Assembly (NCBI RefSeq): GCF_026210795.1
Contig: NC_089460.1
Coordinates: 2,132,501 to 2,196,500, forward strand
Origin: Rhizophagus irregularis
Lineage: Eukaryota; Glomeromycota; Glomeromycetes; Glomerales; Glomeraceae
DNA length: 64,000 bases
Direction: 5' to 3'
A program made the position numbers and the translations under genes. Positions 58,812 to 64,000 of this stretch are shown here, piece after piece. The number at the start of each line of letters is the position of its first letter. Position 1 is the stretch's first letter. Below the pieces are notes generated by a model. The model ran no database searches. It worked only from the letters and a program-made list of their open reading frames with translations, and had not been told where the DNA came from.

Positions 58812-60427
58812 CATACAATGCAAGCAAAAATTAATCAAACTTTTGAAAAATTGTTAAATTTTCAAATGGATATAAATGGAAATATAAGCTATAACAAAAA
58901 CTTAGACGTTGAGATTATTGAAAAAGAAATTCTAAGCAAATGTGAATTTGGTTGTTTAATTCCATCTCCTAATGTAGTGATTTTAACCCTTACTGGTTCT
59001 CCAAATGATGACAATGAGATTTTTCATGCTACACAAATGTACAAAGAAGAATTCCTACTAAATGATGATGAATATCTAGATATTTGCGCAGATGAAGCTA
59101 TCTTTAGGAGGTTAATCAAATCACGTACTCAATGGGAAAAAATAAGACCCATATTAGGGGGTGGCATATCTCTAAAGATATGCTTGGTGTACTACTTACT
59201 ATATTCTCAAGTTACGGGATCTTTCATTTGGCTACAACAATTGGTGTTCATTTTTTGGATAAACTTCAAGCTGTTGTTGACTATAGATCAACAAGAAGAG
59301 TACTGGAATTAATATGGGTTGCGATGAGGGTAGCGATACAAATTTATATAAAAAAAAAGAATATTAATATTGAGGACATTACAGCTGGACCGATAAATGA
59401 AAATATATGCATTAGAGTTTGGTATTTTTATTATGAATATTTTGCAATGTGGAAAAGTCACCTTATTGGAATACGCATTGGTAACTATGAATTACAACGG
59501 GACAGTCTAACAGCTTTTGCACCTCTCTTTCCAGCTGCAGGCAAAAATAACTATACAACATCTGTTGCTCATTTTCTATCAATTCTTAAAAAATTTTCCA
59601 AGTTAGAAGAAAAACTCCAATATTGTGCTTCTATTAATTTGGCAAGAAAAGGACACTACCCAGCATTTGATGAAGCTTTAGAAATGCGTGGTGTTGGGTA
59701 TATCAAACAAAATATAATCGGAAATGTTGTTGATCAGGAAAATTTAACTCTTCAAATCCAAGCCACTCAAGAAGAAAGGGAGAGAATTGATACATTATTA
59801 AATGAATTTTTAGACCCCTATAATTATGACAGGAATGATCGTAAAGTGAACAACAGAATTGATCCTTTATGGAAGTTGATAGAAAATTTGGTTGAGATTT
59901 TTCAAATGGATAATTATACAGATCATGAACTTTTTAAAAAAAATCCGCCATCACAATTAACTCCAGAAGGTTTAAAAAAATTGAGCAGTGCTTATAATAA
60001 AGGATTGAAAAGAATAAAAGACGTTTATTGTCAGGAAGTCATTAAAACTAAATGGATAAATACAAAAGGAAGATGCCATTTGGAAATAGTTAAAACAGAT
60101 ATAAGATCGGTAAAATCTTCACAAAACCGAAAAATTCATCAAGAGAATTCCTCTATATCTCAATCAAATAAAAATTCTCAACAATCATCTATCTTAAATG
60201 ATGAAAATCCTGCTCCTAAACATCAAAGAATAATTACGACTGACGAAGAAAAAGAGATATTAAGTTCGTTATTACTTAAAGATACAATACCAACTGAAAC
60301 AGAAATTAATAATGTTTTAATAAATTTACCAGCTGAATGGGATAGTCAGAGAGTTAAACGTTATTATAATAATAATAAGATGTCCAAAAAAAAAGAAATA
60401 AATTTTATAAATACAAATAAAATTTAG

Positions 60428-60802
60428 TCATTTAATTCTTTGGGTATATATAAAACCAAAAATTTGACTTTACGATAAAAAGTCTTTAAAAACTACACTT
60501 TAAAAACTTTGTTTATCGAAAAAGCATATTTTAATATGTCTAATACACCAAACAATGAGTTTATATAACTTCAGAATCAAGAGGATCTTGAAGAAATGCT
60601 TAAAATAATGCATAAACTTCGTATATTATACACGTTTTTTATTGATGAAAATTTTTTTTTAAAAAACAAATGATCGAGTTCTTTAAGTCACATGCTATTC
60701 TAATGTAACAATTGGAAAGTCACATGTATATCATTATTATAGACTTTTAATATAATCAAAGTTTTTACTATAATGTTACACCAATTTTTTTTACTAATAA
60801 AT
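60428..60802. other. Non-coding, with a possible gene-start remnant
   Basis: A short + frame, MSNTPNNEF then stop then LQNQEDLEEMLKIMHKLR (60537-60670), looks like the start of a dead gene. No domain recognised. Confidence 0.3.
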
Positions 60803-61287
60803 TCATGTAACATATATTTGTCCGGTGATTGTTAAGCGATTTACAATCCTTTTTTTAATTTCATTTGAATGTTTATAAGTATAATTATTCAAACCTTTTC
60901 TGAATATAAAACAATATGTGTGGTAAATCTTTTCAATCTCATCAGAACCGAGTATTGATACTCTCTTTTTGGCCGTTCTAGCAATACATTTCTTCAGATG
61001 ATCATTGCCACATTTAATAGTATTTTCACAAATAATTACTAAGGAGTCGCATACAGTGCAATAAATATGAAATGAGCGTCTCCCAGCTTTAAATTTTCTA
61101 TCTATATATGATCTTTCAATTATCTGGATAAACCCATTCTTCGAGAAGTATTCTGGATTATATTCGAGAAGTTTCTTGAATGGATAATGAACACAAGAAC
61201 ACCACATTTCTGGCATTTCACCACTATATCTATATTTAATGCCTGCACTACTACAGGATTTAAACCAGAATAGTTAGTTTTAACCAT
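60803..61287 (-). CDS. Small Cys-rich protein, unrecognised, probably frameshifted
   Basis: The open frame 61216-60803 encodes 137 residues with spaced Cys pairs (YCTVCDSL, ICENTIKCGN, HLKKCIARTAKK), suggestive of zinc binding. Upstream, ATG 61287 opens another frame, MVKTNYSGLNPVVVQALN then VVKCQKCGVLVF, with an additional C-x2-C; the two would join by one frame slip near 61150. The family is not recognised. It may be a transposon-linked or lineage-specific gene. Confidence 0.4.
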
Positions 61288-62070
61288 TTTATGAGTATAG
61301 GGAGTTTATAGTAATATATAACAATTTCACTGATTTTATCAATTTTTTATTATAGCAGTTTTAAAGACTTATAGTGATTTATAGTAAGTATATTATAAGA
61401 TTCATTTTTTTGTTCGATTACATTATTTGTGGCATGACGTATATTGTATCATGGATATAACCACTGTATCACCCTGGCTCCAGCAACTTGAATCATGAGA
61501 TGATCTACCCTTTTTTAATTTTTGATGCATTAATATACATGTCTTAGGCGCAGTAATGTAGATCAATGATCAGTTCACACAACATATAGATGAGTTAAAA
61601 ATATAACTCCTATTGGGCGAAACTTTATTTTGTTATATAACTGTTTATCAAAGAATTTTCGGTCTGTGTAATGTAACGCAGTAATAGTATTTTATCTACA
61701 AAGCATTTTATATTTAATGTCATTTCAAGACAAACTTGTAATAGTTGATAGTGAAAAAGTTTTAACTTGTTCTATCATTGCCCTACCTCGATGCTACTTT
61801 GTCTTTTCATACGTATAGGAAAAAAAATGCCAGGACTTTGATCGTTACAGTTTTTGCCAAATAAATAAAATCATGTGACCTGAGGATGCGCTTTTACAAA
61901 GAAAAAATTTGTTTATTGTGTAGTTAATCTTGTTTTTTTTCTGACGCACAGTTATAATCACAATACCCATGTTTACTATGATTTTTTTTCGCGATCTTCC
62001 TCTCTTCCCAATACATTTAATCTCAGTTATAAAAAAATTTGCAATAATCATAAATGATAAAAAATAGCTA
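61288..62070. other. Non-coding stretch
   Basis: No gene seen. A minus-strand frame at 61845-62126 runs across a transposon end and is not supported. Confidence 0.35.
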
Positions 62071-62799
62071 CAGTGCGGTACCTCTATAACCAACCCAATT
62101 TTATAGTCATAATGTGACATTTTCAAAAAGATGTCACATTAGCAAAAAATAATATTTTAAAATTCTAACCAATAATTTTAATAAAGCATATCAAGAGCTT
62201 TTAAACTTATCGGATTAGATTAAAAAATAATAAATTTTGCTAGTGCTACATAAGTTTGAAGTTCGGGTAATTTATTATGATGGGAAAAATTTGAGAATAA
62301 GTGATTTTTGTGTAACATAAAAAAAAATAATCATTTGATAGTGCTTATTCAAATAAATCATTTTAGCTTATAAACTTACCCATACTTTGTTAAAAAAATT
62401 TTGAAAAAAAATTCAAAAAAATTTTTGGTAGTTTTTATTTATTACAAATTATATTATATCTATTTCTCAAAAAAGAATCATGGGAAAACTTGCTAAAAAA
62501 AATATAAATCCCATAGAAAAGTTCCTGATAATATACTTAATCAAATTACTTTAAATAATTATAATGAATAATAAATTATATATAAAAAATTATGCATTAA
62601 CATTAGGTATTGCATCAGCCAATCAAATTTATTTTAAGTCATGTGATTTTGTATTATGTCAGCAAAAAAAATTGAGAAAATTTTTTTATTTGCTTAATGT
62701 ATTTATCTTTTTAAAAGCTATCTAATTTTAAAATTTTATAAAATTCTGACCATTAGATCACAAGATATAAGGGGTACCTATTATAGAGGTACCGCACTG
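62071..62799. mobile_element. Tc1/mariner-type MITE with TA duplication
   Basis: Ends CAGTGCGGTACCTCTATAA and its complement TTATAGAGGTACCGCACTG are perfect 19-base inverted repeats, each bordered by TA (62069-62070 and 62800-62801). 729 bases, no ORF. Near the left end ATGTGACAT and TGTCACAT form a further small hairpin. Confidence 0.85.
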
Positions 62800-62902
62800 T
62801 AATAGTAAAAAATTTTTTTCATATAAAAATTAAAAAAAATCCACCAAATTATGGGTTTGTACAACTTGTGAAAAAGTGTCCATATCCCGAAAGTACTTAT
62901 TA

Positions 62903-64000
62903 CTATGATCTAATATTGGGAAGCTTAATTTTGGGGGATGAATTCGGGGTATTATTAGAAAATGCCAGACTGTCCTCTTGGTACACATAATTACGTTTTC
63001 GCCTTAACTTTGAGTGTTTAACTTTAAGAGCCGTACAATAATCAGTAAGATCGCTCAATCGGTGCTGTAAAAAATTAAATTTGATAAACATGATGAGATA
63101 TACAATGAATGATAGAAAGGGAGTAAATGAACAACAACCTCCAGAGAACGTAGCATCAAATGCACTGCCTCATATGTAGGCAACTCTTTTGCCGAAGCAG
63201 GCAAAGATACCTTGTCAACTATTCCAAAACGATAAATCCCTGGATTCCGGACATCCATTGCATATAGATTCATCTGCAAGCCTGTGACATAAAAAAGCGC
63301 ACATCTTGTTAGCAGTCTTATCAGAAATTTCTATTGCTTACTCTTTAAATAAGACAATTTACCGATAACTTGGCACCCGAATACCACAACTTTCATATAA
63401 TCCGTCGATAGTAAACCAGGAAAGGTCTTCATTATTCTGTTTATCATGTCTCGCATTCCAACCATCAGTTTTAGCTTATCTGTCCAAATTTTTTTTGGAC
63501 AACCTGCTGGAAGTCCTCCCGAGACTTCGCAAATGAAACCTTCTAAAGCTGGTCCTGTTGGTAAATCGATTATAATATCGGTCTTTTGCCCAGCACGTGC
63601 ACGCTCATTATTAGGATCTTGACCTTCTCTGCGCCTTTCCTGGCTTGCTATTAGTTGTTGTTCAGACCTGAAGATCAAAAAATAAGATGTCAAAATGAGA
63701 TTAATAAAATATACAAAACAGAGATGATTTTTAAAATTACCAATGTTTTCGAAATTTTTCTTGATTTGGGTCCAAGCTCATATTGAAGGCAGGGGCCACA
63801 AAGCGGATCATAAGTTCTCCCTCATTAAGTGGTAGTTTAAGATATTCAAGATACGACTTTAATATTGTCAGATGGGCATTTAGTATAGGCAATGTTTGCT
63901 GAACTTCTAAGTCCTATTCAAAAAAGAGCACATGTGGGATAAGGAAATTAGCGAAACAAAAGCAATGGTTAAATACATGTAAACACATTACCTCCATATT
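62903..64000 (-). CDS. Unrecognised protein with possible nuclease-like core, 5' end at or past window edge
   Basis: Five exon-like blocks on the - strand join in frame: 64000-63992 (ends ATG GAG, possibly the start), 63913-63741, 63667-63363, 63281-63139 and 63064-62903. Splice sites are GT-AG; the fourth donor, GTTGTT, is weak. The product reads IRFVAPAFNMSLDPNQEKF, then an Arg/Glu-rich helix (SEQQLIASQERRREG), KTDIIIDLPTG, GFICEVSGG, KLKLMVGMRDMINRIM, KVVVFGCQVIG, LYAMDVRNPGIYRFG, and a basic C-terminus ending KIKLPNIRS. The order D-x(n)-E-V-S-G-x(n)-K resembles a PD-(D/E)xK nuclease core seen in uncharacterised fungal proteins; this is inference only. Confidence 0.55.

Larger units (their letters stand above)
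56469..60427 (+). pseudogene. Large unrecognised Cys-rich gene (candidate transposon-derived protein), lightly damaged
   Basis: Open frame 56469-57755 (428 codons) has an acidic N-terminus, then Cys/His clusters (CRRKCLFCGKLFYFFG; CNGQHTCPALGECNLIC; YICSECYE) that look like zinc-binding modules. Coding continues out of frame to 57930 (SLLCRRP-like), resumes after a 0.4-kb inverted-repeat insert (from 58340, IGHTSRHERRLEKVR; FNLAIIDNIDFKEVSFG), is split by a 132-base insert at 58680, runs to 59160 (LDICADEAIFRRLI), and after a one-base slip in a G run proceeds 59160-60427 (GWHISKDMLGVLLTI; FYYEYFAMWKSH; APLFPAAGKNNY). The tail has TDEEKEILSSLLL and basic residues. The acidic motifs D-N-x-D and D-E-A-I-F in a transposon-rich setting suggest a DDE-like or DUF6589-like fold, which I cannot confirm. 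Confidence 0.55.

Noticed and set aside
61845-62126. Minus-strand 93-codon frame
   Set aside because: Crosses the left terminus of the TA-flanked MITE and has no motif.

Overview
The window looks like nuclear DNA of an arbuscular mycorrhizal fungus (Glomeromycotina, most like Rhizophagus). This is inferred from the very AT-rich sequence, many short AT-rich GT-AG introns in conserved fungal genes, and a large load of decayed FAR1/MULE, Tnp2 and hAT transposons of the kind abundant in those genomes. No database search was possible, so the species is an inference.

Region 1 (1-23000) is compact and gene-rich. On the + strand are a 5'-truncated PPR protein, a prenylcysteine oxidase, the cohesin subunit SMC1, a type I metacaspase and a holo-ACP synthase. 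On the - strand are ribosomal protein uS7 (RPS5), the tRNA exporter exportin-T and the tRNA m2G10 methyltransferase Trm11. RPS5/SMC1 and Trm11/metacaspase are divergent pairs sharing short promoters. Exportin-T and Trm11 are neighbouring tRNA-biology genes read in the same direction.

Region 2 (23000-38000) is a nested stack of mobile elements. A decayed FAR1/MULE transposase was hit by a Tc1/pogo-like element with TA duplications. That element was then invaded by a small inverted-repeat element, an 8.1-kb LINE, a tRNA-headed SINE-like block and a hAT-like element. The LINE carries its own hAT-like insert, and the hAT-like element contains a second one. Most boundaries are set by target-site duplications readable in the sequence.

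Region 3 (38000-56400) is mostly repeats and dead genes: tandem arrays, foldback elements with TTAA-type duplications, an HSP20-like gene remnant, a broken Tnp2 transposase split by a large insertion, a dead coiled-coil gene, and a 1.2-kb palindromic hAT-like element.

Region 4 (56400-64000) holds a long unrecognised Cys-rich gene family member with two inverted-repeat insertions and few frame lesions, a small Cys-rich ORF, a TA-flanked element, and a spliced gene on the - strand with a possible nuclease-like core. The last gene runs to or past the window end.

The most unusual material is the insertion stratigraphy, a foldback core shared by several unrelated elements, and the unrecognised gene at 56469-60427.
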